Source: Gammaproteobacteria bacterium (lineage in GTDB: Bacteria; Pseudomonadota; Gammaproteobacteria; Pseudomonadales; Pseudohongiellaceae). From it: a stretch of DNA of 64,000 bases. Position numbers and translations under genes: made by a program. Under the pieces are notes generated by a model. That model had not been told where the DNA came from. It saw only the letters and a list, made by a program, of their open reading frames with translations, and ran no database searches. The stretch spans positions 62,001-126,000 of the forward strand of contig JAQWZF010000031.1 in NCBI GenBank assembly GCA_029253585.1, given 5' to 3'. Of this stretch, positions 35,857 through 44,689 are shown piece after piece; position 1 is the stretch's first letter, and the number at the start of each line of letters is the position of its first letter.

Positions 35857-36016
35857 CTAGCTAACTCATTACGTATCGCGTGCCTTAGCTTTGTGCTCGG
35901 CGCCGTAGAAGAAATGCTGGAGCAGGGCGGGCCTGAAAGGCTTGATGCTCGTGCGGATAGGACGGTCATGGAGAATTGCTATCAGCTACACAGTAGCTGT
36001 CGGGTCGTTCTGCTGG

Positions 36017-36280
36017 CTACCTCTCCTGCTTTGTTTCTGCATTAGCTTCTGCCCTCTTGACTCGGATAGTGTTGCCATTGATCTCCTTACCATTTAGATT
36101 CTTGGTTGCCGCCTTAGCCTCGCCTGGCTTAGGCATTTCTACGAAAGCAAAACCCTTGGAGCCGCCAGATTTCGCATCGAGCACCAAGGCGCAGGACTGT
36201 ACGGCGCCATATGCCTCGAATAGAGCTTTTACTTCTGACTCAGCAGTCGTGCGTGCTAAGTTGCGCACCAATAATTTCAT
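36017..36280 (-). CDS. Small RRM RNA-binding protein
   Basis: About 87 residues forming one RNA recognition motif. RNP2 is LLVRNL and RNP1 is KGFAFVEM. The ORF in the track begins at 36343, but that start would overlap the upstream DUF1272 gene, while AAGGAA lies seven bases before the ATG at 36280, so the shorter form is preferred. Single-RRM bacterial proteins are often linked to cold growth or RNA chaperoning. A 7-bp hairpin with a three-base loop (CAGCTAC/GTAGCTG, 35983-35999) follows the stop but lacks a T-run. Confidence 0.87.
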   Translation of the reverse strand: MKLLVRNLARTTAESEVKALFEAYGAVQSCALVLDAKSGGSKGFAFVEMPKPGEAKAATKNLNGKEINGNTIRVKRAEANAETKQER

Positions 36281-36302
36281 TTTCAGTTCCTTTTTCTGGC
36301 TT

Positions 36303-36611
36303 CTATCTATCTTCGGCTCGAGTCGATTTTGTTGCGCCTGCAAATTGCGCGATTTCTTCGGTTGAATATTTCGTGTGTACCCGTTTGTCGGAGGCGGGTT
36401 GATGATTGCGGCTCACGCCCGGTCTTCTTTCCGTTTGCGGCCTGATGGGGCGCTTGCTAAAGCCGCCGCCGCAATTAGGGCATACGTTGAACAGTACGTT
36501 TTGAACGCAATGGGCGCAGAAGGTACACTCGTAGGTGCAAATACGCGCCTGGTTTGATTCGGGCGGTAGGTCCTTGTCACAGTACTCACAATTCGGTCGT
36601 AATTCTAACAC
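36303..36611 (-). CDS. DUF1272 zinc-ribbon-like protein
   Basis: 102 residues. The N-terminal 50 residues are the DUF1272 fold with four CxxC-type cysteine pairs: CEYC, CTYECTFC, HCVQ and CPNC. The first residues MLELRPNCEYCDKDLPP are characteristic. The basic C-terminal half is low-complexity. Function is unknown; a metal-binding role is implied. It lies just upstream of the RRM gene on the same strand. Confidence 0.85.
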   Translation of the reverse strand: MLELRPNCEYCDKDLPPESNQARICTYECTFCAHCVQNVLFNVCPNCGGGFSKRPIRPQTERRPGVSRNHQPASDKRVHTKYSTEEIAQFAGATKSTRAEDR

Positions 36612-36636
36612 GCTGATTAGTCCTTCGGATATCGTT

Positions 36637-37275
36637 CTAAAATTCCACTTCTTCCATCGCTGCCATGCTCATCATGAGAAAGCCAGTGAACGCGGCGCTG
36701 TTTGGTGAGAGCGATGGGTCCACCTTGGTCTTCATTTCGTTAATGGTCGCGCGAAACGTTGTGTAAAATTCCCAGGAAGGTTGCGGTCTATAGTGCAAGT
36801 CTTGTAGCTCGAAATGCGCTATCGCTTTTTTTGCGGTTGTTGGCTTCACGAAAACTTCATCTTGCGGGCTGTAGTAAACTGGGCAGATGCTGATCAGTGA
36901 CCACTTGGCCATTTTTCCGATCAGCATTATATTGAGAACCTTGTTGAAACCTTTTTCTGTATCGCCGTGCAGCTGATCTTTCAATCCGCTGGCCAGGGCG
37001 TTCTTGTGCTTTGGTTCCAGAGAGCGCGCGAAGTCACGAAACTTCGGCTTCTCGAATATTGAAACCATCGAGGAGCGAGACACAACCTTGATCATGCTCT
37101 CGATGATTTCAGGTGGGTCCCTAAAGTTTTTCTTTGCAAATATCTCATGGCTAAGCGCTATCATCCTATCCATCTTATGCTTCTTGGCAATAGCCTGCAT
37201 TTCCGGGTGAGAGAAACCGCCGGGGTAACTTCTCAGAAACAACTCTTCAGCCCATTTTAGTTTTGCCAGATTCAT
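36637..37275 (-). CDS. Uncharacterised soluble protein
   Basis: 212 residues with no signal peptide and no strong hydrophobic helix. It is basic in the first two thirds (KPKFRDFARSLEPKHKNALA), ends with a Met-rich tail (FLMMSMAAMEEVEF) and has a single Cys in SICPVYYSP. I do not recognise a family. It lies 17 bases downstream of the DPP III-like lipoprotein gene on the same strand, so it may be co-transcribed with it; no functional link can be drawn. Confidence 0.65.
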   Translation of the reverse strand: MNLAKLKWAEELFLRSYPGGFSHPEMQAIAKKHKMDRMIALSHEIFAKKNFRDPPEIIESMIKVVSRSSMVSIFEKPKFRDFARSLEPKHKNALASGLKDQLHGDTEKGFNKVLNIMLIGKMAKWSLISICPVYYSPQDEVFVKPTTAKKAIAHFELQDLHYRPQPSWEFYTTFRATINEMKTKVDPSLSPNSAAFTGFLMMSMAAMEEVEF

Positions 37276-37292
37276 TCTATTGCCAGCAGCTT

Positions 37293-39437
37293 CTAGTTGT
37301 CGGTAGGCAGGAATGAATAATCTTCCGCATACTCTAGCATCTGCGCCATGAAGTCGTTCGGATACTCAACCCGAACGTTGCTGACTACTCCATTTTCGTC
37401 ATCGGCTACTATGCGGGGGTTGATAAATCCGGAGTAGGGGGCAACCTCTAAAGCGGCATAGCGCTGAAGCACCTCGGCATGCAGTTCCTGGTCTACCCGA
37501 GTGCCATAGTTCTCCACAAGCTCTCGGGCTGCCTCGAAATCGCCTTCGGACTTGATGCGTTGAATTTCTCGCAGCAGGCGGCCAAAGATTTCTCGCAGTT
37601 TTTCATAGTCATTCACGACGAAATAGGTTTTTCCGTCTCGTACCACGCGTTCGATAACATTGTCTTCTAGCCCTTGCTCATAAGACCACAGGGCGACCAG
37701 CTGGCGATTACGCATATGTGCTTCCTCAACCAGTTCGCCGGGTTGCAATCGATACAGCTGGAGCATAGCACCGCCGCGTATGTAGGCGTCATACTCAGAG
37801 CGACCAACATCCAGACTATCCATAACGCCTATTTCGATTAGCATCGGGTCCATAATGTAATACAGTGCTACTAGGTCGGCGCGACCCTCTTCTAGCGTGC
37901 TCGCATATTGGCGCAATGTTTCTCTAGTTGTGCCAACGCCAGGGTTAATCTGGCCCGATGCGTGTCCGATGACTTCATGCATATCTGTGTGCAAGTCGCC
38001 GGCTTGCTCCGAGTGGGTTTGGCTCCGCAGAATCTCTTCCTCTGAATACGCGAATTCTGCCAGAGTTTTACTGGGGGAAGAATTGTATGCGCCTACTATG
38101 TTGCCCAGGCTTACCGATTTCGAGCCATGTTCGGCTCGGATCCAGCTAGAATTTGGCAGGTTGATACCGATTGGGGTAGCGGGGGAGGCGTCGCCGGATT
38201 CCATGACAACTGTGATGACTTTGCCATCGATACCAGTAACATCTGCTTTCTTGTGTTCGTTTAAAATGGGTGAGTTATCTTCGAACCATTGAGCTCGCTC
38301 GCCGATGGCGGAAATTCTCAGCGTAGCTTCGCCATCGCGAAAAGAAACGACCGACTCGAATGAGCCTCGATAGCCTAACGGGTCGTTATAGACTTCGATA
38401 AAGCCATTGATGACATCTACCGTAGAATCAATATCCTCTACCCAGGCGATGTTGTAAGCGTCGAAGTCTTCAAGGTCCCCGCTGTGGTAATATTTGACTA
38501 GAAGTTCAAATGTTTTCTTCTGTTTTTCATTTTCCGCAACATCTATGGCTCGCTCCAGCCAGTAGACCACTTGCTCAAGCGCATCGTTGTACATGCCACC
38601 AACGCGCCATACATGTTCGACGAGCTCGCCATCGACTTTCGTGAGTTTTGAGTTTAGCCCGTGAGATACTGGAGTATCGTCATCGTTCGTCGACCTGGTT
38701 GCATAGAAATCGACAACTTCCTGTTCGGTGACGCCCTCGTAGAAATTGACAGCGGAGGTTGCAACTTTGTCTACGCCATCGGCGGTGTTCACTTTCTTCG
38801 GGTCTATCGTTGGGTCGAAGATGATTGGTGTTAGTTCCGCGACCAACTGCACGAGGCTCTGGCCTTCGCGAACTGGGAACTGCGACCCTTCTGTTGAGGC
38901 TATGATGATTTCACTAAAGTACTCCTGATCGAACAGAGGGGTAAATTTGGCGCCAGAGTAGTGGTGGTGAATGCCGTTGGCAAACCACATCTGCTTTGCG
39001 TAGCTTAGGAAATTCGCAAAACTCTGGGACTGTCTATCGCCACTGTAATTCTTCAGAACTTCTTCGATAGTGCGGCGAATCCGAAGATTGTGTTTGTAAT
39101 TCTGGTCATACATGATGTCACGGCCAGACAGGGCTGCCTTCGACAAATAATAGAGTAACTCTTTCTGCTGATTACTTAGGTCCTCGAAGCCAGAAACCTG
39201 ATAGCGCAGCATGCGAATATCAGCGAAGCGGTCGGCTTCATATTCAAACTCTGCATCACTAGAGGTCGGGTTCGTCTGTACCGCCTCGGCACTGGCTGCG
39301 ACTTCCACGGCGGTGGGCTGCGGAGTGGTCGTCGCCGGTTCGCTGACTTCGCCGCAGGCGCTCAACAGGGTTAGAGAGGCAAGCAAGATCAATCTGCGAG
39401 AAATAATGCGTGTATCTGCTGTAAAAGAAAGGGTCAT
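37293..39437 (-). CDS. DPP III (M49)-like zinc peptidase lipoprotein
   Basis: 714 residues. A lipobox (LLSAC, Cys28) marks it as a lipoprotein. The zinc-binding HExxxH of M49 is present as HEVIGH at 487-492, and the second element TLEEGRADL follows about 20 residues on. Dipeptidyl peptidase III removes dipeptides from the N-terminus of short peptides; bacterial lipoprotein forms would act at the membrane surface. Length is normal for the family. It joins the M20 and M24 enzymes as a third exported peptidase in the window. Confidence 0.87.
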   Translation of the reverse strand: MTLSFTADTRIISRRLILLASLTLLSACGEVSEPATTTPQPTAVEVAASAEAVQTNPTSSDAEFEYEADRFADIRMLRYQVSGFEDLSNQQKELLYYLSKAALSGRDIMYDQNYKHNLRIRRTIEEVLKNYSGDRQSQSFANFLSYAKQMWFANGIHHHYSGAKFTPLFDQEYFSEIIIASTEGSQFPVREGQSLVQLVAELTPIIFDPTIDPKKVNTADGVDKVATSAVNFYEGVTEQEVVDFYATRSTNDDDTPVSHGLNSKLTKVDGELVEHVWRVGGMYNDALEQVVYWLERAIDVAENEKQKKTFELLVKYYHSGDLEDFDAYNIAWVEDIDSTVDVINGFIEVYNDPLGYRGSFESVVSFRDGEATLRISAIGERAQWFEDNSPILNEHKKADVTGIDGKVITVVMESGDASPATPIGINLPNSSWIRAEHGSKSVSLGNIVGAYNSSPSKTLAEFAYSEEEILRSQTHSEQAGDLHTDMHEVIGHASGQINPGVGTTRETLRQYASTLEEGRADLVALYYIMDPMLIEIGVMDSLDVGRSEYDAYIRGGAMLQLYRLQPGELVEEAHMRNRQLVALWSYEQGLEDNVIERVVRDGKTYFVVNDYEKLREIFGRLLREIQRIKSEGDFEAARELVENYGTRVDQELHAEVLQRYAALEVAPYSGFINPRIVADDENGVVSNVRVEYPNDFMAQMLEYAEDYSFLPTDN

Positions 39438-39668
39438 TTCGCAATCCTTAAGGGCATAGATGTTTCTAAATTATGAGTTGATTCAGTGGGTATCCGCCGC
39501 GCGCTAGAGTCGAGGCTCGCTATATCGGGAATTCTATATCGGAAACCGCGGCGGTGCACCCTGTCCTGAGAATTAGGCTTTAAGCAGCACTGGCGCGGAT
39601 GTGGGGTTTCGCTAAGGAGAGAGTACGAATTGTCGTCTAGTAGAGGCGTTGCGGCTATCTTATGGGCC

Positions 39669-40745
39669 TTAATCGGCAAGAACGTAACGGTCACGTCCCT
39701 CGGCCTTTGCCAGATAGAGGCATTGGTCGGCCTTTTCCACGAGTTGATCGAAAGAGAGACCCTCCGAATGCGTGGCGATACCCGCGCTAAAAGTAACAGG
39801 AGATTTCTCCTTTACCACGCTGCGGATACGTTCAACTAGAATCACGGCTTCATCCAGACCTGTAGAGGGCAGCACGAGAAGAAACTCTTCGCCGCCGTAG
39901 CGCACGACCAGGTCTTGATCTCTGGAGCAGTCCTTCAAGATCTCGGATATCGTTATGAGTAAGTCGTCACCAGCTTTGTGGCCGAACTCATCGTCGTACA
40001 GTTTGAAATTATCAATATCCAGTATTACGACACTGAAAGGGTCCTTGCGACGCAATGAAGAGGGAAGCAGTGTCTCTACCAATAAATAGAGGCGGCGACG
40101 GTTCCCTAATTCGGTTAATGGGTCTGTGAGAGACTGATGTTCGTTCTCGATTCTAAGGACTATGTTTTCGACCAGTAATCGGTTTTGGCGCGGTATCAAG
40201 CCTGACAGGAGCAGGTAGGCAATGAGCAGCATAAAGCCTAGGGTGTTGAATAGAGGTTCTTGCACCCAGAACGCCTTGGCAATCAGGGGTAGCATGCTCG
40301 CGTTCATAAAGAGGAAGATAACGGGCAGCGAAGTACTATAGGAAAGAATGCTTCCCGATATAAGCGTCATCACGATCACGGCATAGAACAGAAGCGCGTC
40401 GAATCCAAACTCCCCTTAGGGGATGAATACGGCACTGGAGAAGCAAAGAAACGGTACGATGCTGCAATAGAAGAAGTAGTTCTCCCAGGGCTTAATATTG
40501 CTTGCGGTGATTTCTCTTTTCTTCAGCTTCTTTGCAAACTGCAGGGAAAGAAGAATTCGGGGAATATAGGCGATACCAACTGCGATGGCCCAGGGATAGG
40601 CGACGCTCACAGTAGCGAGCTAATTAATGGTATAAGCAAAGAAGAACACGCCGGTAGCAATGCCAAAGTAGCCTGCGTTGGTATTAGCATACAAGACGCT
40701 AATTCGAGTGAAGTCCAGTTCTGGGTGGCTATCTTTGCTATTCAC
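39669..40745 (-). pseudogene. Membrane-anchored diguanylate cyclase (GGDEF) broken by two stops
   Basis: Three track ORFs (39669-40379, 40416-40610, 40620-40838) share one frame. Reading from GTG 40745 (AGGG upstream), the protein has a helical membrane region, then TAG at 40620-40622, then AYPWAIAVGIAYIPR, then TAA at 40416-40418, then further helices and an intact GGDEF domain (DPLTELGNRRR, VRYGGEEFLLV). Both stops lie one change from Gln codons: TINQ-LATV and FIPQ-GEFG would fit. The GGEEF active site is intact, so the catalytic module could still be made from an internal start, but without its full membrane sensor. Loss of regulated c-di-GMP synthesis is inferred. Confidence 0.85.
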
Positions 40746-40789
40746 TGACGTACCCTGATTATTTTTATTAAGGCCGGTTGGTCGCCGTA

Positions 40790-41284
40790 TTAAATAATAT
40801 GACCAACCCATCGTCCTGCCAGCATTACACCAGACCAAAGGAGGAGTGATAGGCTTCCGATAACTTTAAGTTGCATGGGAGTTGAAGAGGCGCCATCCCA
40901 TCGGGCAATGTTCTTGTAAATACGGAAATGGAAATATGCCATGTTAAGACCGGCAAGAGCGAGCAGAACTATCTTCCATTGAAATGCGGGATTTACCACG
41001 TGGGAAGCCGCACGCGTGATGAACATGCCAAGGCCCGTTACGGTGGCTATAACAAACGCTCCCCAGGTCCAGGGAACGAGTTCTTTCGACAGGGTGCTTA
41101 TAGGGTACTTAACTGCTGCGAACCCAAGCAGTCTCAAATCCACCATCAGTATAGACCCGACAACAAAGGCCGCTGCAATCACATGAATAGATTCTAGGAA
41201 TGGGAACCACCAGGTTCCCCCTATCGTCCAGGATAGTGACCAGTTCTCTACGTCGATCCACTTAGGTGAGTTTAGAAATCCCAT
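40790..41284 (-). CDS. DUF6644-type integral membrane protein, copy 3
   Basis: 164 residues, four to five helices. The family signature appears as LESIHVIAAAFVVGS, VDLRLLGFA and MLAGRWVGHII. A short amphipathic N-terminus (KWIDVENWSLSWT) precedes helix one, as in copies 2 and 4. It lies upstream of the broken GGDEF gene on the same strand, with a 44-base gap to its probable start. The family function is unknown. Confidence 0.78.
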   Translation of the reverse strand: MGFLNSPKWIDVENWSLSWTIGGTWWFPFLESIHVIAAAFVVGSILMVDLRLLGFAAVKYPISTLSKELVPWTWGAFVIATVTGLGMFITRAASHVVNPAFQWKIVLLALAGLNMAYFHFRIYKNIARWDGASSTPMQLKVIGSLSLLLWSGVMLAGRWVGHII

Positions 41285-41384
41285 TTCTATTACCAGCTTC
41301 GTCCCATTCGGTTTATCACGAATTTAATTAAGTGCAATTTCACTGCCCAATCTCTAGGCTTCGCTCTAGATCTTCAGCATTAAT

Positions 41385-41822
41385 TTAAGTTTCAAGGCTA
41401 GCGAGCCCAGCAGCCACATTGGGAACAGTGAATAGATTCGTTGCAGCGACCTGTCCGAGCACAGTAAAAATGGACTGCAAGGCGAGAGCCCCTTCGTTGC
41501 TTAGAGCAAGTCGTGTTTCGTTAAAACAACGAGTGCCAAGCAGGTCAATCAGCAATTCTGCCATTTCCCGATTCGCCTGCTCGCGGGCGGACATTGATAC
41601 ATCGGCTATTTCTGCGACAGCAGGATGTAGTGCCATGGCTGTAAACATCCATTTGACCAAGCTCAGTTTGCCCTCTTCTGTAGTGGAGCTTAGCAGGCAA
41701 TCAGAAAGCGCATCACTGTACTCGCCTGCAAAAGTAGCCGGAGAGAGCGTCAAGAGTCCCAGAATAAGAGGTATCTGCAGTTTTCGCTGTCTTCGAAGAG
41801 TAGGTTTTTTAGGGTTGGGCAT
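41385..41822 (-). CDS. Small secreted protein of unknown function
   Basis: 145 residues with a signal peptide (LILGLLTLSPATFAG). The mature part is helical, with two Cys (SDCLLSS and GTRCFNE) that could form a disulfide, and no recognisable motif. It lies between two DUF6644 genes, 12 bases downstream of copy 4, so it is probably co-transcribed with it. Its role is unknown; it is a candidate partner of the membrane protein. Confidence 0.65.
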   Translation of the reverse strand: MPNPKKPTLRRQRKLQIPLILGLLTLSPATFAGEYSDALSDCLLSSTTEEGKLSLVKWMFTAMALHPAVAEIADVSMSAREQANREMAELLIDLLGTRCFNETRLALSNEGALALQSIFTVLGQVAATNLFTVPNVAAGLASLET

Positions 41823-41834
41823 TTCGGCGGCTTC

Positions 41835-42362
41835 CTAAGCAGGGTAGTAGATGTATTCTACGTAAGCGATCCAGCGTCCAGCCATGGCCACCATAAGCCA
41901 AGACATAAGCGACAAGAGAGCGACGGCCCTCGCACTCCACAGGCGTTTCGAACTTGACTCCCAATAGGCTTCCTCTCGTCGGCTCATCAGGTGAAAGAAT
42001 AGGGTCAGCAGCACCGCACAGATAAGAAAGCTCACCTTCCAGCCGAAAATCGGGTTGTTAAAATACCTAAGGGGGCGCCCAAATAGAAAGAAGGCGCCCG
42101 AAACAAGATTCGACGTCAGGGCCCACCACAGCCATGGCATTAATCTGCGAGTCATCTCGGTAATATTCTGACTGGGGACGGCCAGGCCTAGGATACGCAG
42201 GTTGAGTATCACCACGCTGCCCATCACCACGGCGATTCCGAGGATATGCACGGTCTGAATTATGGGAGGAAACCCTGGAATCGTGCTCAGGGCCCAGAGC
42301 GCACCCGACTGCAGGAAGCTACCGTCTAGCAGGGTGCCAATGCTGGTGAAATAATCGGGCAA
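41835..42362 (-). CDS. DUF6644-type integral membrane protein, copy 4
   Basis: 175 residues with the same helix pattern. The first-helix histidine is in IQTVHILGIAVV, followed by LNLRILGLA; the C-terminal signature is MAGRWIAYVEY. A basic loop rich in Arg and Glu (MSRREEAYWESSSKR) separates helices three and four. With copies 1-3 it gives four divergent members in 32 kb, arranged as two pairs. It starts 44 bases after the ilvD stop and may be transcribed with ilvD. Confidence 0.78.
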   Translation of the reverse strand: MPDYFTSIGTLLDGSFLQSGALWALSTIPGFPPIIQTVHILGIAVVMGSVVILNLRILGLAVPSQNITEMTRRLMPWLWWALTSNLVSGAFFLFGRPLRYFNNPIFGWKVSFLICAVLLTLFFHLMSRREEAYWESSSKRLWSARAVALLSLMSWLMVAMAGRWIAYVEYIYYPA

Positions 42363-42406
42363 TTTAGGACCTTTATTGTTCTTATTTTGGTCAGAGGGGT
42401 TATCGG

Positions 42407-44089
42407 CTAAAGGTACTTATCCGTTACCGCACCTTCTGAGGCTGAGGCTACTGACGCTGCGAACTTCGCCAGCACGCCGCGCGTATAACGGGCTGCAGGC
42501 TTTTTCCACTTCGCCAGTCTTGCCGCGATTTCCTCGTCGCTAAGGTCTAGCTTGACCTCGTTGGTTTCTGCGTCGATTGAGATCTTGTCGCCAGTCTCTA
42601 CGATTGCAATCGGCCCGCCTTCTATAGCCTCCGGGGTCACATGGCCCACTACGAAGCCGTGACTGCCGCCAGAGAACCGGCCGTCGGTGATCAGGGCGAT
42701 GTCCTCGCCCAGGCCTTTGCCCATGATGGCAGAAGTCGGGCTCAGCATCTCGCGCATACCGGGAGCGCCCTTTGGTCCTTCGTAGCGAATGACCAGAACA
42801 TCACCTTTAACCACGGTGCCATCCAGCACGCCCGCCAGGCAATCCTCTTCGGACTCATAGACTCTAGCGCTTCCTGTAAAGCTCAGGCCTTCTTTCCCAG
42901 TGATCTTTGCCACTGCGCCAGTAGGTGCTAAATTTCCTTTTAATATAACAAGATGGCTGTCTTTCTTAATAGGATTGTCGAAGGATCGAATGATGTCCTG
43001 GCTTTCAGGATAGGGCGCAACGCAGGAGAGATTTTCTGCCATGGTCTTGCCTGTCACGGTCATGCAGCTGCCATCGAGCATGCCGGCTTCGAGCATGCGC
43101 TTCATTAGAGGCTGAATACCGCCAATCTTGATGAGTTCCGACATCAGGTATTTGCCGCTCGGTTTGAGATCCGCGAGCATCGGGGTCTTCTTGCCAATTG
43201 TAGTGAAATCATCCAGCTCTAGCTCAACTCCCATGGTATAGGCCATTGCGAGCAGGTGGAGTACGGCATTGGTGGATCCGCCCAGGGCGATAACGACCTT
43301 AATGGCGTTCTCAAAGGCTGATCGGGTCATAATATCCGAGGGTTTTATGTCGTGTTCGATAAGGTGCATGATCGCTTCGCCCGCGTTCTTGCAGTCATTG
43401 ACCTTTTCCTGGGAGATTGCATCCTGCGCTGAGCTATTGGGCAGGCTCATGCCCAGGGCTTCTATAGCCGAGGCCATGGTGTTCGCCGTATACATGCCGC
43501 CGCAGGAACCAGGGCCTGGGATAGCTGTTTCTTCAATGTTCTTCAGTTCAATATCCGACACTTTGCCAGCGGCATGCTCGCCCACGGCCTCGAACACAGA
43601 CACGATGTTGGTGTGATTGGGGCCCGGTTGTATGGTGCCCCCATAGATGAATATCGAGGGACGATTTAGCCTGGACATGCCCATTAACAGCCCGGGCATG
43701 TTCTTGTCGCAGCCTCCTATGGTGATGATGCCGTCATGCCCCATGCATCCGGACACGGTTTCAACAGAGTCTGCGATGACTTCGCGAGATACCAGGGAAT
43801 ACTTCATACCCTCTGTGCCCATGGATATGCCATCTGAGATGGTTATGCAGTTGTAGATGATGCCCTTGCCGCCGGCGGCGTCAGCTGCTTCGTTGACATC
43901 TTCCGCCAGTTTGTTGATATGCATATTGCACGGCGTGACCATGCTCCAGGTTGAGGCGATACCGATCTGTGGCTTCTTGAAGTCGGCGTCTTCGAAGCCA
44001 ACGGCGCGCAACATGGAGCGGCTGGGTGCTTGTTCAACCCCGTCAACCACTAGCTTAGAATATTTCCTTAAGTCTTTGTTATTCATCAA
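42407..44089 (-). CDS. ilvD: Dihydroxy-acid dehydratase
   Basis: 560 residues, the length of the shorter IlvD class. Motifs: [12 protein letters not shown] with an iron-sulfur Cys, [16 protein letters not shown] with another, and the C-terminal [16 protein letters not shown] with the catalytic serine. The enzyme dehydrates dihydroxy acids to the keto acids of valine and isoleucine, using an Fe-S cluster and Mg. The start is well supported. A perfect inverted repeat lies about 60 bases upstream of the start codon and may be regulatory. Confidence 0.94.
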   Translation of the reverse strand: MMNNKDLRKYSKLVVDGVEQAPSRSMLRAVGFEDADFKKPQIGIASTWSMVTPCNMHINKLAEDVNEAADAAGGKGIIYNCITISDGISMGTEGMKYSLVSREVIADSVETVSGCMGHDGIITIGGCDKNMPGLLMGMSRLNRPSIFIYGGTIQPGPNHTNIVSVFEAVGEHAAGKVSDIELKNIEETAIPGPGSCGGMYTANTMASAIEALGMSLPNSSAQDAISQEKVNDCKNAGEAIMHLIEHDIKPSDIMTRSAFENAIKVVIALGGSTNAVLHLLAMAYTMGVELELDDFTTIGKKTPMLADLKPSGKYLMSELIKIGGIQPLMKRMLEAGMLDGSCMTVTGKTMAENLSCVAPYPESQDIIRSFDNPIKKDSHLVILKGNLAPTGAVAKITGKEGLSFTGSARVYESEEDCLAGVLDGTVVKGDVLVIRYEGPKGAPGMREMLSPTSAIMGKGLGEDIALITDGRFSGGSHGFVVGHVTPEAIEGGPIAIVETGDKISIDAETNEVKLDLSDEEIAARLAKWKKPAARYTRGVLAKFAASVASASEGAVTDKYL

Positions 44090-44149
44090 TATACCAACTA
44101 CATTTATCTTTGATTTATTAGGCTTGCTACGCTAGTTGTGAGCGCTATG

Positions 44150-44172
44150 GCAGAGCATAATTAATGCTCTGC
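44150..44172. promoter_or_regulatory. Inverted repeat upstream of ilvD
   Basis: GCAGAGCAT-AATTA-ATGCTCTGC is a perfect nine-pair palindrome with a five-base loop about 60 bases before the ilvD start codon. No T-run follows, so an operator or a 5' leader hairpin is more likely than a terminator. Confidence 0.5.
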
Positions 44173-44188
44173 AAGGCCCAAGAGGCGG

Positions 44189-44464
44189 CTAATATACACC
44201 AGCGGGGAGATCATCGCATTCCCCTTTGCCGCCTATAGGCCTTAATCTATAGCAACTTGCACAGAAAACAGCAATCACATTGGCTTGGTCGGCAATTACA
44301 TCCACCGACGCCGGGTCAGTGCATGATTTTTCGGCACAGCCGAAGCGCGAGGACGCTAGTCTTTTGTCTGCTGGGGATTGCACAGGCGATAGTCGTGCCA
44401 GGCGCCAGCTGTCCATAGGTCGTATCGTCATCAATTCTGGGTGTGCGGCGTTCGCCAGCTTCAT
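44189..44464 (-). CDS. Possible small zinc-ribbon protein
   Basis: An open frame of about 91 codons starts at ATG 44464 (MKLANAAHPELM). It contains a CxxxxC (FGCAEKSC) and a later CxxC (FCASCYRL), the layout of a zinc ribbon. No convincing ribosome site precedes the ATG and an overlapping plus-strand ORF exists, so this may be chance. It lies just upstream of ilvD on the same strand. Confidence 0.3.
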   Translation of the reverse strand: MKLANAAHPELMTIRPMDSWRLARLSPVQSPADKRLASSRFGCAEKSCTDPASVDVIADQANVIAVFCASCYRLRPIGGKGECDDLPAGVY

Positions 44465-44689
44465 TGTCACTGTGTTTTTGAAATATATTATTAGATAAGC
44501 GTTATATAACAATTGGTTATATGTCTTACATAACTATCTACTTGATGTTTTTCCGACTTTCTATTTGTCGATAGTTGCGTCCGAAAACGGCCAGTAATTG
44601 TTGCGAGATAGAGTATGCTACGAGTTATTGATAAGCGGTTCTGCATCGGCAGGCCATGAGTTCTCAGTGGAGCTCCAGCTGGAATCGGA

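Larger units (their letters stand above)
44090..44689. other. 600-base spacer between divergent ilvD and the Ada-AlkA gene
   Basis: This stretch holds an inverted repeat at 44150-44172, a weak short ORF on the minus strand, and an AT-rich segment at 44480-44540 (GTTATATAACAATTGG) that probably carries promoter elements. Nothing else is recognised. Confidence 0.5.

Noticed and set aside
36281-36343. Longer start for the RRM protein
   Set aside because: It would overlap the DUF1272 gene, while a good ribosome site precedes ATG 36280.
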